A stretch of 64,000 bases of DNA from Mesorhizobium sp. WSM4904 (GTDB lineage Bacteria > Pseudomonadota > Alphaproteobacteria > Rhizobiales > Rhizobiaceae). Position 1 is the first letter of the stretch. Each line of letters starts with the position of its first letter. The stretch lies in assembly GCF_029674545.1 (NCBI RefSeq), contig NZ_CP121354.1, positions 372,001 through 436,000 of the forward strand. Reading direction: 5' to 3'. The translations under genes and the position numbers were made by a program. Shown in pieces: positions 25,879-33,506 of this stretch. Below the pieces are notes generated by a model. It was given only the letters and a program-made list of their open reading frames with translations. It was not told the DNA's origin and ran no database searches.

Positions 25879-26062
25879 TCGTCATCCACGGGCGGAGCGG
25901 GAGCGAAGCGGACGCGCAGACCCGAGGATCCATTCCGTGACCTCGCGCGAAGGGTGCAACGGAGAAAGATTCTGCAACGAGATCAACGCCTTGACGTCAC
26001 GGAATGGATCCTAGGGTCTGCGCCGCGTCGCTTCGCTCCTTGCTTCGCCCTAGGATGACGAC
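25879..26062. repeat. Long palindromic repeat (family R2), copy 2
   Basis: Same end arms (TCGTCATCC / GGATGACGA), the same GGATCCATTCCGTGACC / TTGACGTCACGGAATGGATCC inner arms and the same GGGCGGAGCG arm as 5221-5403; the loop differs. The gap 25790-26226 (437 bases) contains this repeat, the R3 fragment and a CCCCTCACAAGGGG hairpin near 26085-26100, with no supported gene. The promoter of the sigma factor must lie in 26063-26226. Confidence 0.8.
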
Positions 26063-26226
26063 GCGATAGGCGTCTCGGCTTGTCCCCTCACAAGGGGAGA
26101 AGGAAAGGCGCCCCACTGGCAACACTCCCTTTCTTCGGTTAGCCTCCGAAAAATCCTTGGCGGAGGGTGAACCTTTTTGGACCGATCAGCGACAGAGCCA
26201 CGAGGAGCCAGGCGGCTCGACCGGCC

Positions 26227-26793
26227 ATGAACGCGGCGACCGAAACCGATCGCGTGCTTGTCGATCGGGTCGCGAAGGGCGACCGGGCCGCCGTGCGGCT
26301 CCTGTTCATGCGTCACCACGCGCGGATCTACCGCTTCGTGGCGCGCCAGACGGGATCGGAAATGATGGCCGACGATATCACCAACGAGGTCTTTCTCGAG
26401 CTGTGGCGCCAGGCGCCGGGCTTCGAAGGCCGCTCCGAAGTCTCGACCTGGCTGCTCGGCATCGCGCGTTTCAAGGCACTGTCGTCGCTGCGCAAGAAGA
26501 AGGAAGACTGGATCGACGACGATGACGCGGCGCAGGTCCCCGACAGCGCCGACACGCCGGAAGTCGTCACCATGAAGGAGGACAAGGCCGCCGCCTTGCG
26601 CCGCTTCGTCGATGCCTTGCCGGAAGAACACCGCACGGTGATCGATCTCGCCTATTACCATGGCCAGTCGGTGACCGAGATCGGCGAAGTGCTCGACATC
26701 CCGGTCGCGACCGTCAAGACGAGGATGTTCTACGCCCGTAAGAAACTCGGCGAGGCGCTCAAGGCCGCCGGTTACGACAGGGGGTGGCCATGA
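26227..26793 (+). CDS. ECF RNA polymerase sigma factor
   Basis: 188 residues from the ATG at 26227 (MNAATETDRVLVDRV); a GTG at 26167 has a GGAGG too close to use. Region 2 has RLLFMRHHARIYRFVARQTG, DDITNEVFLELWR and STWLLGIARFKALS; region 4 has LPEEHRTVIDLAYYHGQSVTEIGEVLDIPVATVKTRMFYARKKL. It is a group-IV sigma factor without extra domains. The next gene begins inside its stop codon, and that gene encodes a membrane anti-sigma-like protein, so the pair works as sigma and anti-sigma. It probably activates its own promoter. Confidence 0.93.
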   Translation: MNAATETDRVLVDRVAKGDRAAVRLLFMRHHARIYRFVARQTGSEMMADDITNEVFLELWRQAPGFEGRSEVSTWLLGIARFKALSSLRKKKEDWIDDDDAAQVPDSADTPEVVTMKEDKAAALRRFVDALPEEHRTVIDLAYYHGQSVTEIGEVLDIPVATVKTRMFYARKKLGEALKAAGYDRGWP

Positions 26794-27458
26794 GCGCCGC
26801 TGAAAAGATGTCGCGCCGCGACGAGATGGAGACGCTGCTGCCGTTCTACCTGAACGGCTCGCTGGAAGGCGCCGAGTTGGAGGCCGTCGAGGAATGGCTG
26901 GCCTCCGATCCGGCGGCGATGGCAGCCCTTGGCGAGGCGGAGGCCGAATTCTCCGGCACCGCCGCCGCCAACGAGGCGATCCGGCCGCCGGCCGATGCGC
27001 TCTCCCGCTTTGCCAGGGCGCTCGACGCCGAGGCCGGCCCGGTGCGCGCGCCCGCCGGCCAATCGTGGCTCGCCAGGGTTTTCGGCAAGATCACGGCGAT
27101 ACCCGCCGGCGTCGCCTGGGCGGCGGCCGCGGCGCTGCTTGCGCTGGTCGTGGTGCAGTCCTTCGAGCAGCCGGGCGGCAAGGGCAATGACTTCGAGGTG
27201 GCCGGCGCCCAGGACGACCTCGCCAAGCTGCCCTTCGCCCTGGTGAAGTTCAAGCCGGACGCCAAGATGGCGGACATCGCCGTCTTCCTCGGCCAGAACG
27301 GGCTGAAGATCGCCGGCGGGCCGACTGCCGACGGCGTGTTCCGCGTGACAATTCCGGCCAGCACCGCAGCCGACTACGACAAGCTCTTCGGCCTTGTTGC
27401 CGCCCAGCCTTTCGCGGAGGCTGTGCTGCAGGGAAGGAAACCGGCCGATGGCGGCTAA
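26790..27458 (+). CDS. Membrane anti-sigma factor-like protein
   Basis: 222 residues, ATG overlapping the sigma factor stop (ATGA). The N-terminal ~75 residues (METLLPFYLNGSLEGAELEAVEEWLASDP) resemble an anti-sigma domain without the HxxxCxxC zinc cluster. One hydrophobic helix (AGVAWAAAAALLALVVVQSF, about 107-126) crosses the membrane, and a periplasmic region of ~95 residues follows (LPFALVKFKPDAKMADIAVFL and TIPASTAADYDKLFGLVAAQPF), resembling a peptidase inhibitor I9-like fold. It overlaps the subtilase start by 11 bases. Regulation by proteolysis of the periplasmic part is inference. Confidence 0.85.
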   Translation: MSAAEKMSRRDEMETLLPFYLNGSLEGAELEAVEEWLASDPAAMAALGEAEAEFSGTAAANEAIRPPADALSRFARALDAEAGPVRAPAGQSWLARVFGKITAIPAGVAWAAAAALLALVVVQSFEQPGGKGNDFEVAGAQDDLAKLPFALVKFKPDAKMADIAVFLGQNGLKIAGGPTADGVFRVTIPASTAADYDKLFGLVAAQPFAEAVLQGRKPADGG

Positions 27459-28899
27459 GGCGGTCGTTCTTCATGCGGCGCTCCTGGCGGCGGCGACATT
27501 TGTCGCCGCGCCCGCCGTTGCACAGACCAACGACCCGAATCTTTCGCAGAAGCAGATCGACTGCCTCAATGGCAAGACTGCGGCCGGCGCCGATTGCGAC
27601 AAGGACAGCGGCGGCAGAGACGATGGCGGCAAGCCTGGCGCGGGCACGACGACCGGTGCCGTGTTCTTGCCGGCGCTGATCGTCGACCTGTTCCCGAATC
27701 CGCCGGCCGGTCCGGCAACGCCCAATCCCCCGAATGGGACGTCGCCGTCGGCCGGTCCCGCCAATACGCCGACACCGGCTCCCGCGCCGAGCGGACCTGT
27801 CACGCCGCCCACCGGGCTCAATGTCGCCGCGCCGCCGCGTGCGGTCAGCGGCGAATTCGTGCCCGACGAGGTGCTGGTGACGGTCGCCGGCGATGCCGGC
27901 GCGGTGCAGCAGATCGCCACCGCCTTCGGCCTGCAGGTGCGCTCTGAGCGCCAGTCGCGGCTGCTGGGCGGCACGCTGGTGCGCTTCGGCATTCCCGACG
28001 GGCGCCCGGTCGGCGTGGTGCTGGCGCAGCTTGCCGCCGACGGCCGCACGCAGCGGCGCGAGCCCAACCACATCTATTCGCTGCAGCAGGCAGCCGGGAT
28101 CGTGAACTACGCCTTTGACCGCATCGCGCTCGATTCAAAACAGGCGAGCGGCGAGAATGTGCGCATCGCCGTCATCGACACCGGCATCGACGACACCAAC
28201 CCGGCGCTGAAGGGCGTGATCGCCGACCAATTCGACGCCATGCCGAACGTGCCGATCGAGAAGCGCGACCACGGCACCTCGGTCGACGGGCTGATCGCCG
28301 GCGTCGGCGCGCTGGAAGGCATGGCGCCCGGCGCCAGGATCTACCACGCGCGCGCCTTCGAGGGCGGCAAGTCGACCATGGACGTCATCCTGTCGGCGCT
28401 CGACTGGGCGGCGAGCCAGGACGTGCGCATCATCAATATGAGCTTCGTCGGCCCGAAGAACGACCTGCTCGGCACCGCCTGCCGCAATGCGCGGGCGCTC
28501 GGCATGGTGCTGGTCGCGGCGGCCGGCAACAACGGGCCGAAGGCGCCCTACGGCTATCCGGCCGCCTTCGATGGCGTCATCGCCGTGACCGCCACCGACG
28601 CCAAGGACGGGCTGATGCCGCAGGCCAATCGCGGTGCCTACGTCTTCATCTCGGCGCCGGGCGTGGAAATGGTGGCGCCGAGCGGCGCCGGCTCCGACGT
28701 GGTGACCGGCACCTCCTTCGCCGCCGCGATCGTGTCCGGCGCCATCGCCAATCTCATTCATGCCGCGCCCGGCCGCTCGGCCGACGAAATCGAGAGGGCG
28801 CTTGCCGCCACCGCGAAGGATCTCGGCCCGAAGGGGCGGGACAATGATTTCGGCTATGGCCTGCTGGACATCAAGGCGGCCGGGGCGGCGAGGGAATAG
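27448..28899 (+). CDS. Secreted subtilisin-like serine protease (S8)
   Basis: 483 residues from the ATG at 27448, preceded by GGGAAGGAAA. A signal peptide (AKAVVLHAALLAAATFVAAPAVAQ) is followed by a Gly/Asp-rich stretch, a hydrophobic patch, a proline-rich linker (about 84-123) and an inhibitor I9-like prodomain (FVPDEVLVTV, about 137-210). The catalytic triad is intact: Asp244 in AVIDTGIDD, His275 in DHGTSVDGLIAG and Ser423 in GTSFAAAIVSG. It would act in the periplasm or outside. The gene start lies inside the anti-sigma gene, so sigma, anti-sigma and protease are co-translated. Confidence 0.93.
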   Translation: MAAKAVVLHAALLAAATFVAAPAVAQTNDPNLSQKQIDCLNGKTAAGADCDKDSGGRDDGGKPGAGTTTGAVFLPALIVDLFPNPPAGPATPNPPNGTSPSAGPANTPTPAPAPSGPVTPPTGLNVAAPPRAVSGEFVPDEVLVTVAGDAGAVQQIATAFGLQVRSERQSRLLGGTLVRFGIPDGRPVGVVLAQLAADGRTQRREPNHIYSLQQAAGIVNYAFDRIALDSKQASGENVRIAVIDTGIDDTNPALKGVIADQFDAMPNVPIEKRDHGTSVDGLIAGVGALEGMAPGARIYHARAFEGGKSTMDVILSALDWAASQDVRIINMSFVGPKNDLLGTACRNARALGMVLVAAAGNNGPKAPYGYPAAFDGVIAVTATDAKDGLMPQANRGAYVFISAPGVEMVAPSGAGSDVVTGTSFAAAIVSGAIANLIHAAPGRSADEIERALAATAKDLGPKGRDNDFGYGLLDIKAAGAARE

Positions 28900-28967
28900 G
28901 TTCTCCTCATCTCGATCTTAGCCAATCCCCAGCATCGAAGGGACATGGCGCCACGGCCGGAGCTGCT

Positions 28968-29109
28968 ATCTCCCTCCTTGAGGGGGAGATGGCCGGCAGG
29001 CCAGAGGGGGTCGGTCCGACCGGGCTCGACCTGCTGGTACAGATAGAAGTTGGCGCTCTACGCGCGGCGACCCCCTCTGTCGCCTTCGGCGACATCTCCC
29101 CCTCAAGGG
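28968..29109. repeat. Palindromic repeat family R3, split by an insertion sequence
   Basis: The left arm reads CTCCCTCCTTGAGGGGGAGATGG and CCAGAGGGGGTC; the right arm reads GACCCCCTCTGTCGCC and CATCTCCCCCTCAAGGG. The remaining right end (CCCTCAAGGGGGAGATTA) continues at 30433 after the IS element. A related intact copy is at 49621-49780. Confidence 0.75.
29100..29109. repeat. Target site duplication of the IS element, left copy
   Basis: CCCTCAAGGG at 29100-29109 is repeated exactly at 30433-30442 on the far side of the element. The site is itself a near-perfect palindrome. Because the flanks are symmetrical, the exact IS edge is ambiguous by one or two bases. Confidence 0.75.
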
Positions 29110-30432
29110 CATATGCGCTAAGATAGCTTTGGCATGGCTTGAAATTTGCGTTTTCGCGGTGGCTCACGCCAACGATGCCGCAAGGCATGGAGATTTTGGC
29201 GCAAGCTTGCCAAGCGAGGCTGAGTAAAGATCGCTGCGATCAGCGAGGCGACGATCTGGCGGGTGGCGCGCCACAGCAGCGGGCGCCCGTCGCTCAAGGG
29301 GGAGAGACACCCAACTCCTGCGAGAGGGGTTCGGTCACAAGCGCGATGAGGAAGTGGGCAAGAATCCAAGGCTTTGCGATCCTTGGGTCTTTGGCGGGAG
29401 GCGCGCGCAGCCCGATCAGGCTCTTCAGACGCTTGAAGGCGAGCTCGATGCGCCAGCGCATGCGATAGAGCTTGAGAACCGTGCCGGCGGGAAACTCCTG
29501 CCGGTCAAGCGAGGTCACAAGGATGACGAAGCCGGCCGCAATCAGCGTCTCGGGTCGAACCTTGTTGCCCTTGGCCTTGGCTTCCTTGTTGATTTTGCGC
29601 CGCGCTTCTTGTGCCGCTGCCTCGGATTTGCGCAAGGCGATCAGGCGCATCTTCACAGGCTCGCCCTTCTTGAGGGCCAACCGGACAGGCGTTTCGAAGA
29701 CTTCCTCGCGGCGGCTCTCCAGGTAGCCGATGAGATCGAACGCCTTGCCGTTGGCGTCGAGCCATCGCGCATTCTTCCACGACGCGCGCACGACAACGTC
29801 GCCGCCTTGCGCCATGACCCTTGCGATCCGCTCGGCCTGCAGATAGGCGCGGTCGCCGATGCGGATCTCGCCCGCCACCACCGGCACGCGGTCGATCAGC
29901 TCGGCCTCGCTTTGGTCGGTGATCTCGAGGAAATCGAACTGCTCGCGCTCAAGCTCGAAGGCGCAGTGCATGCGCCAAAGGCCATTGTTCTTCTTCTCAT
30001 GCGCACCGGCCTTGGCAACCGCCGTCGCATCGAGGATGCGGATCAGCCGGCCCTTGGCCAAGCCTTTTTCCTCGCGCTTCAAAAGATGCCCAATCAACTG
30101 CTGCAGCCACGGCCCTGCATTGCGCAGCCGGCCGAGCAAGGCCACGTCCGAGATGTCGGCAATCCCGCTCGCCGCCGCCCAGGCCACGACGCCCCGCATG
30201 CCCACCTTGCCAAGGCAGTAAGCCAATGTCAGGCGCAACAGATCGCACGCCGACCGGATACCCCGCGGTCGCAGGAACGCCTTCGTCTCGCGCGCACTTC
30301 CTGCGATCAACTCTTCGCCGCCGAGAAGCGCAATCGTCTCGGCCCAGCCGTCATCAACAAGTGATTCGTGTGTCATCCTCAGCGTAGAATCACAACCGAT
30401 TCCGCGCTGCAACACCTATCTTAGCGCCTATG
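29110..30432 (-). mobile_element. Complete IS4-family insertion sequence (about 1.32 kb)
   Basis: The ends are imperfect inverted repeats: CATATGCGCTAAGATAG at 29110-29126 and, on the other strand, CATAGGCGCTAAGATAG ending at 30432, 16 of 17 identical. The single gene encodes a DDE transposase. A 10-bp duplication flanks it, the size seen in IS231- and ISH8-like members of the IS4 family. Bases 29110-29293 between the left end and the gene hold no other gene. The element appears intact and could be active. Confidence 0.9.
29294..30376 (-). CDS. IS4-family DDE transposase
   Basis: 360 residues from the ATG at 30376 (MTHESLVDDGWAETIALL); an upstream ATG at 30415 adds 13 residues close to the IS end. 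The N-terminal DUF4372-like domain includes CDLLRLTLAYCLGKVGMRG; catalytic Asp candidates lie in RILDATAV and IGDRAYLQ; the C-terminal Y-(2)-R-(3)-E-(6)-K signature appears as YRMRWRIELAFKRLK. It has no frameshift or premature stop. It runs on the minus strand of the element. Confidence 0.93.
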   Translation of the reverse strand: MTHESLVDDGWAETIALLGGEELIAGSARETKAFLRPRGIRSACDLLRLTLAYCLGKVGMRGVVAWAAASGIADISDVALLGRLRNAGPWLQQLIGHLLKREEKGLAKGRLIRILDATAVAKAGAHEKKNNGLWRMHCAFELEREQFDFLEITDQSEAELIDRVPVVAGEIRIGDRAYLQAERIARVMAQGGDVVVRASWKNARWLDANGKAFDLIGYLESRREEVFETPVRLALKKGEPVKMRLIALRKSEAAAQEARRKINKEAKAKGNKVRPETLIAAGFVILVTSLDRQEFPAGTVLKLYRMRWRIELAFKRLKSLIGLRAPPAKDPRIAKPWILAHFLIALVTEPLSQELGVSPP

Positions 30433-30442
30433 CCCTCAAGGG
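30433..30442. repeat. Target site duplication of the IS element, right copy
   Basis: CCCTCAAGGG, identical to 29100-29109. Joining the two outer flanks at one copy restores a normal palindromic repeat arm (CTCCCCCTCAAGGGGGAGA), which shows that the IS entered the hairpin tip of that repeat. Confidence 0.75.
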
Positions 30443-30484
30443 GGAGATTACGGCGTCGCCCCGTCGCCAATCTACCGCACGATC

Positions 30485-31507
30485 CTATCCCGGCGCGCCG
30501 GCCACCGATCCCCTCACCACCAGATCGACCGGCCAGACTTCGCCTCGCTTCCCCTCTTCCAGCCCGGAGATGCGCGCCGCGAGGCGCTCGGCGACGCGGG
30601 CGCCGGCGAGGCGGATCGAGGAGCGCGTGGTCGACAGCGGCACCGGGAAATTTTCGGGCCGCAGCCAGGGGAAGACGTCGTCGTGAGCGACCAGCGACAG
30701 ATCCCCCGGAATGGTCAGGCCGAGATCGCGCACGGCGCGCACCACGCCCAGCGCCATGATCAGACTGGAGCAGACGATCGCCGTCGGCGGCTCGCTTTGC
30801 TCGAGCAGGCGGCGGGCGGCGTGATAGCCGTTTTCTTCGGTCATCGTCAGCGAGCAGATGTGGCGTTCGCCAAGTGTAAGCCCGCTCGCGGCAAGCGCCC
30901 GGCGCACGCCGCGCTCGCGATGGATGGCGAAAGTCTCGCGGTCGTCGCCATTGATCAGCGCCAGCCGCTTGTGACCGAGCTGGACGAGAAGCCTCGCCGC
31001 CTCGTGGAAGGCGCCCTCATTGTCGATGTCGAGATACGGGTAGTCGAAATCGAAACCCTCGCTGCGACCGTGGACGATGAAGGGGATGCCCAGCGTGTTG
31101 ACCAGCGCCAGCCGCCGGTCGGCGGGGCGCGGCGAGGAGATGTAGACGGCATCGACCTGACGGTTGGCGACGATACGCCGGTAGGTGGTCTCCTGGTCGT
31201 CGGCATCGGCGGGCGAGAGCACGAGGTCGAGTTCGTGCGAGCGGGCATAGTCGCCGAGGCCGGAGAGGAACTCGACGAAATGCGGATCGATGTCGACGGT
31301 GTTGCCGGTCGGCAGCACATAGCCGATCATGCCCGATTTGCCGGTGGCCAGCCGCCGCGCGCTGGGGTTCGGCCGGTAGCCATGGCGCTTGGCGGCATCC
31401 ATCACGCGGCGCCGCGTCTCCTCGTTGACCTCCGGGTAGCCGTTCAGCGCGCGGCTTACCGTGGTCTGCGAAAGCGACAGCATGTGCGAGAGTTGCTTGA
31501 GGTTCAT
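30485..31507 (-). CDS. aglR: LacI-family repressor of alpha-glucoside use, AglR
   Basis: 340 residues. The helix-turn-helix MNLKQLSHMLSLSQTTVSRALNG and the hinge helix PNPSARRLATGKSG define the LacI DNA-binding region; the sugar-binding domain has VDAVYISSPRP, HGRSEGFDFDYPYLDIDN and VAHDDVFPWLRP. GGAGG lies just before the ATG at 31507. It is divergent from aglEFGAK, as in Sinorhizobium meliloti, where AglR represses the agl genes. Two AAAGCGCTTT palindromes in the divergent spacer are its likely targets. Confidence 0.93.
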   Translation of the reverse strand: MNLKQLSHMLSLSQTTVSRALNGYPEVNEETRRRVMDAAKRHGYRPNPSARRLATGKSGMIGYVLPTGNTVDIDPHFVEFLSGLGDYARSHELDLVLSPADADDQETTYRRIVANRQVDAVYISSPRPADRRLALVNTLGIPFIVHGRSEGFDFDYPYLDIDNEGAFHEAARLLVQLGHKRLALINGDDRETFAIHRERGVRRALAASGLTLGERHICSLTMTEENGYHAARRLLEQSEPPTAIVCSSLIMALGVVRAVRDLGLTIPGDLSLVAHDDVFPWLRPENFPVPLSTTRSSIRLAGARVAERLAARISGLEEGKRGEVWPVDLVVRGSVAGAPG

Positions 31508-31524
31508 CGGAGGCCTCCAGCCTC

Positions 31525-31534
31525 AAAGCGCTTT
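31525..31534. promoter_or_regulatory. Candidate AglR operator 1
   Basis: AAAGCGCTTT, a perfect 10-bp palindrome 18-27 bases upstream of the aglR start. The central GC and A/T flanks are typical of LacI-family operators. Binding here would give autorepression. Confidence 0.5.
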
Positions 31535-31742
31535 AAATTTGAATCGATCCGATGACGACTGGCGATGCCGCCAGACGGAATGACCTTAGTGTCGGCAAAA
31601 GGCAGTTTGAAGCAAAAATTGCTGCTGCAGCGCCAAAAAAGCATGCTGCAATGCACTTTCTCGCCAGTCGCGAAGAAATTTAAATCGATTAGTGCCGCAA
31701 CCCTCTTGACTTCCGGCCAATTCAATGGCGAGATCGACAAAG

Positions 31743-31756
31743 CCAAAGCGCTTTGG
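31743..31756. promoter_or_regulatory. Candidate AglR operator 2
   Basis: CCAAAGCGCTTTGG, a perfect 14-bp palindrome sharing its core with operator 1, about 110 bases before aglE. A TTGACT box at 31706-31711 precedes it, so a repressor here would block transcription initiated just upstream. The 360-base spacer 31508-31867 holds no gene. Confidence 0.55.
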
Positions 31757-31867
31757 AAGACTCTCCGAAAGGTTGCGGTTGCCTTCTCGCTGAGTCACAG
31801 TTCCGCGGGCGTCGGCGGACGAGATGGAGGTTTCGTCCGAACTGTTTGACCACTGGGAGGAATTGCG

Positions 31868-33223
31868 ATGAAGAAAATGCTTCTCTTGGGCGCCGCGTTC
31901 GCCGCGCTCGCCTTCAGCCTGCCGGCGCAAGCCGAACTGAAGTTCAAGCCGGGCGAGGACCCGCGTTTCCACTGGGCGAACTACGACGAGCTCAAGAAAG
32001 TCGATCTCAAGGGCGAGACGCTGACCATCTTCGGGCCGTGGCGCGGCGAGGACGAGGGCCTGGTGCGCACCGTTCTGGAATATTTCCAGGAAGCCACCGG
32101 CGCCGAGATCAAATACTCCTCGTCGGAGAATTACGAACAGCAGATCGTCATCGACACCCAGGCCGGCAGCCCGCCCAACATCGCCGTGCTGCCGCAGCCA
32201 GGCCTCATCCAGGACCTCGCTTCCAAGGGCCTGCTCACTCCGCTCGGCGACGACACCGCCAAATGGGTGAAGGACAATTACGGCGCCGGCCAGTCATGGG
32301 TCGACCTCGGCACCTTCAAGGACAAGGACGGCAAGCCAGGCTTCTTCGCCTTCCCCTACAAGGCCGACGTGAAGTCGCTGGTCTGGTACTCGCCGGACAA
32401 TTTCGAGGAAGCCGGCTACAAGGTGCCGAAGACGCAGGAAGAACTCGCCGACCTCGAGAAGAAGATCATCGCCGACGGCGGCAAGCCCTGGTGCATCGGC
32501 CTCGGCTCCGGCGGCGCCACCGGCTGGCCGGCGACCGACTGGGTCGAGGACATCATGCTGCGCACGCAGACCCCCGAAGTCTACGACAAGTGGGTGAAGA
32601 ACGAGATCCCGTTCAACGATCCGGCCGTGGTCAACGCCATCGACATCTTCGGCAAGATCGCCACCGATGACAAGATGGTCGACGGCGGCGCCAAGGCGGT
32701 CGCGGCGACCGACTTCCGCGACAGCCCGAAGGGGCTCTTCTCGGTGCCGCCGAAATGCTACATGCACAAGCAGGCCTCGTTCATTCCGACCTTCTTCCCG
32801 CAGGGCACCAAGATCGGCCAGGACGCCGACTTCTTCTACTATCCGCCCTATGCCTCCAAGCCCGATCTCGGCACGCCCGTGCTCGGCGCCGGCACGCTGG
32901 TCATGATCACCAAGGACTCCAAGGGCGCGCGTGCCTTCATCGACTTCCTGAAGATGCCGCTGGCGCACGAGATCTGGATGGCGCAGGGCGGCTTCGTGAC
33001 GCCGTACAAGGCGGTGAACAAGGAAGCCTATGCCAGCGAAGCGCTGAAGAAGCAGGGCGACATCCTGGCCAACGCCTCGACGTTCCGCTTCGACGGCTCG
33101 GACCTGATGCCCGGCAAAATCGGCGCGGGCTCCTTCTGGACCGGCATGATCGACCTGGTCGGCGGCAAGTCCGCCCAGGACGTCGCCACCGACATCCAGA
33201 AGAGCTGGGATGCCATTAAGTAA
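31868..33223 (+). CDS. aglE: Alpha-glucoside ABC transporter, substrate-binding protein
   Basis: 451 residues with a signal peptide MKKMLLLGAAFAALAFSLPAQA and a family 1 sugar-binding domain: LTIFGPWRGEDEGLVRTVLEYF, GSPPNIAVLPQPG and GGKPWCIGLGSGGATGWPATDW. GGGAGGAATT is the ribosome site. AglE captures sucrose, maltose, trehalose and related alpha-glucosides in the periplasm for AglFGK. It is the first gene of the operon and shows the closest overall resemblance to AglE of S. meliloti among sugar-binding proteins I know. Confidence 0.94.
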   Translation: MKKMLLLGAAFAALAFSLPAQAELKFKPGEDPRFHWANYDELKKVDLKGETLTIFGPWRGEDEGLVRTVLEYFQEATGAEIKYSSSENYEQQIVIDTQAGSPPNIAVLPQPGLIQDLASKGLLTPLGDDTAKWVKDNYGAGQSWVDLGTFKDKDGKPGFFAFPYKADVKSLVWYSPDNFEEAGYKVPKTQEELADLEKKIIADGGKPWCIGLGSGGATGWPATDWVEDIMLRTQTPEVYDKWVKNEIPFNDPAVVNAIDIFGKIATDDKMVDGGAKAVAATDFRDSPKGLFSVPPKCYMHKQASFIPTFFPQGTKIGQDADFFYYPPYASKPDLGTPVLGAGTLVMITKDSKGARAFIDFLKMPLAHEIWMAQGGFVTPYKAVNKEAYASEALKKQGDILANASTFRFDGSDLMPGKIGAGSFWTGMIDLVGGKSAQDVATDIQKSWDAIK

Positions 33224-33265
33224 GCCGCCGGACGCGGCTGAACTCAGACCTTATTGATCCTCCTA

Positions 33266-33281
33266 CTGGATCCGGGCCACG
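33266..33281. repeat. Short perfect palindrome downstream of aglE
   Basis: CCGGGCCACGGCCCGG lies about 45 bases after the aglE stop. It lacks a following T run, so it is better seen as a processing or stability hairpin than a full terminator. Confidence 0.4.
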
Positions 33282-33340
33282 GCCCGGATCCGACCGGCGG
33301 TCCACGCCGGAAGCCTTCGCGTTCGATTGTTCCGGATAAT

Positions 33341-33443
33341 GCATGTCGCCCAAAAGTGCGCAGCGGTTTTGGAGAGACGACATGCATCAAAACAGAGACT
33401 TAAAGCGCATGGAGCGAACTTGAAAGATCGCGGCGCGCTTTAA
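33341..33443. repeat. Dispersed repeat (family R4) between aglE and aglF
   Basis: ATGCATGTCGCC (from about 33339) pairs imperfectly with GGAGAGACGACATGCAT, and the following TTAAAGCGCATGGAGCGAACTTGAAAGATCG matches, inverted, the unit at 24758-24810. The 283-base gap 33224-33506 also has a CCGGGCCACGGCCCGG hairpin near 33266-33281. Either may set the high binding-protein to permease ratio usual in sugar ABC operons. Confidence 0.65.
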
Positions 33444-33506
33444 GTACAATCGGTGCATCCAATCGCCAGGACTTGCCTGGCCGGTCATGCGCAAGGAGAG
33501 GGACCT

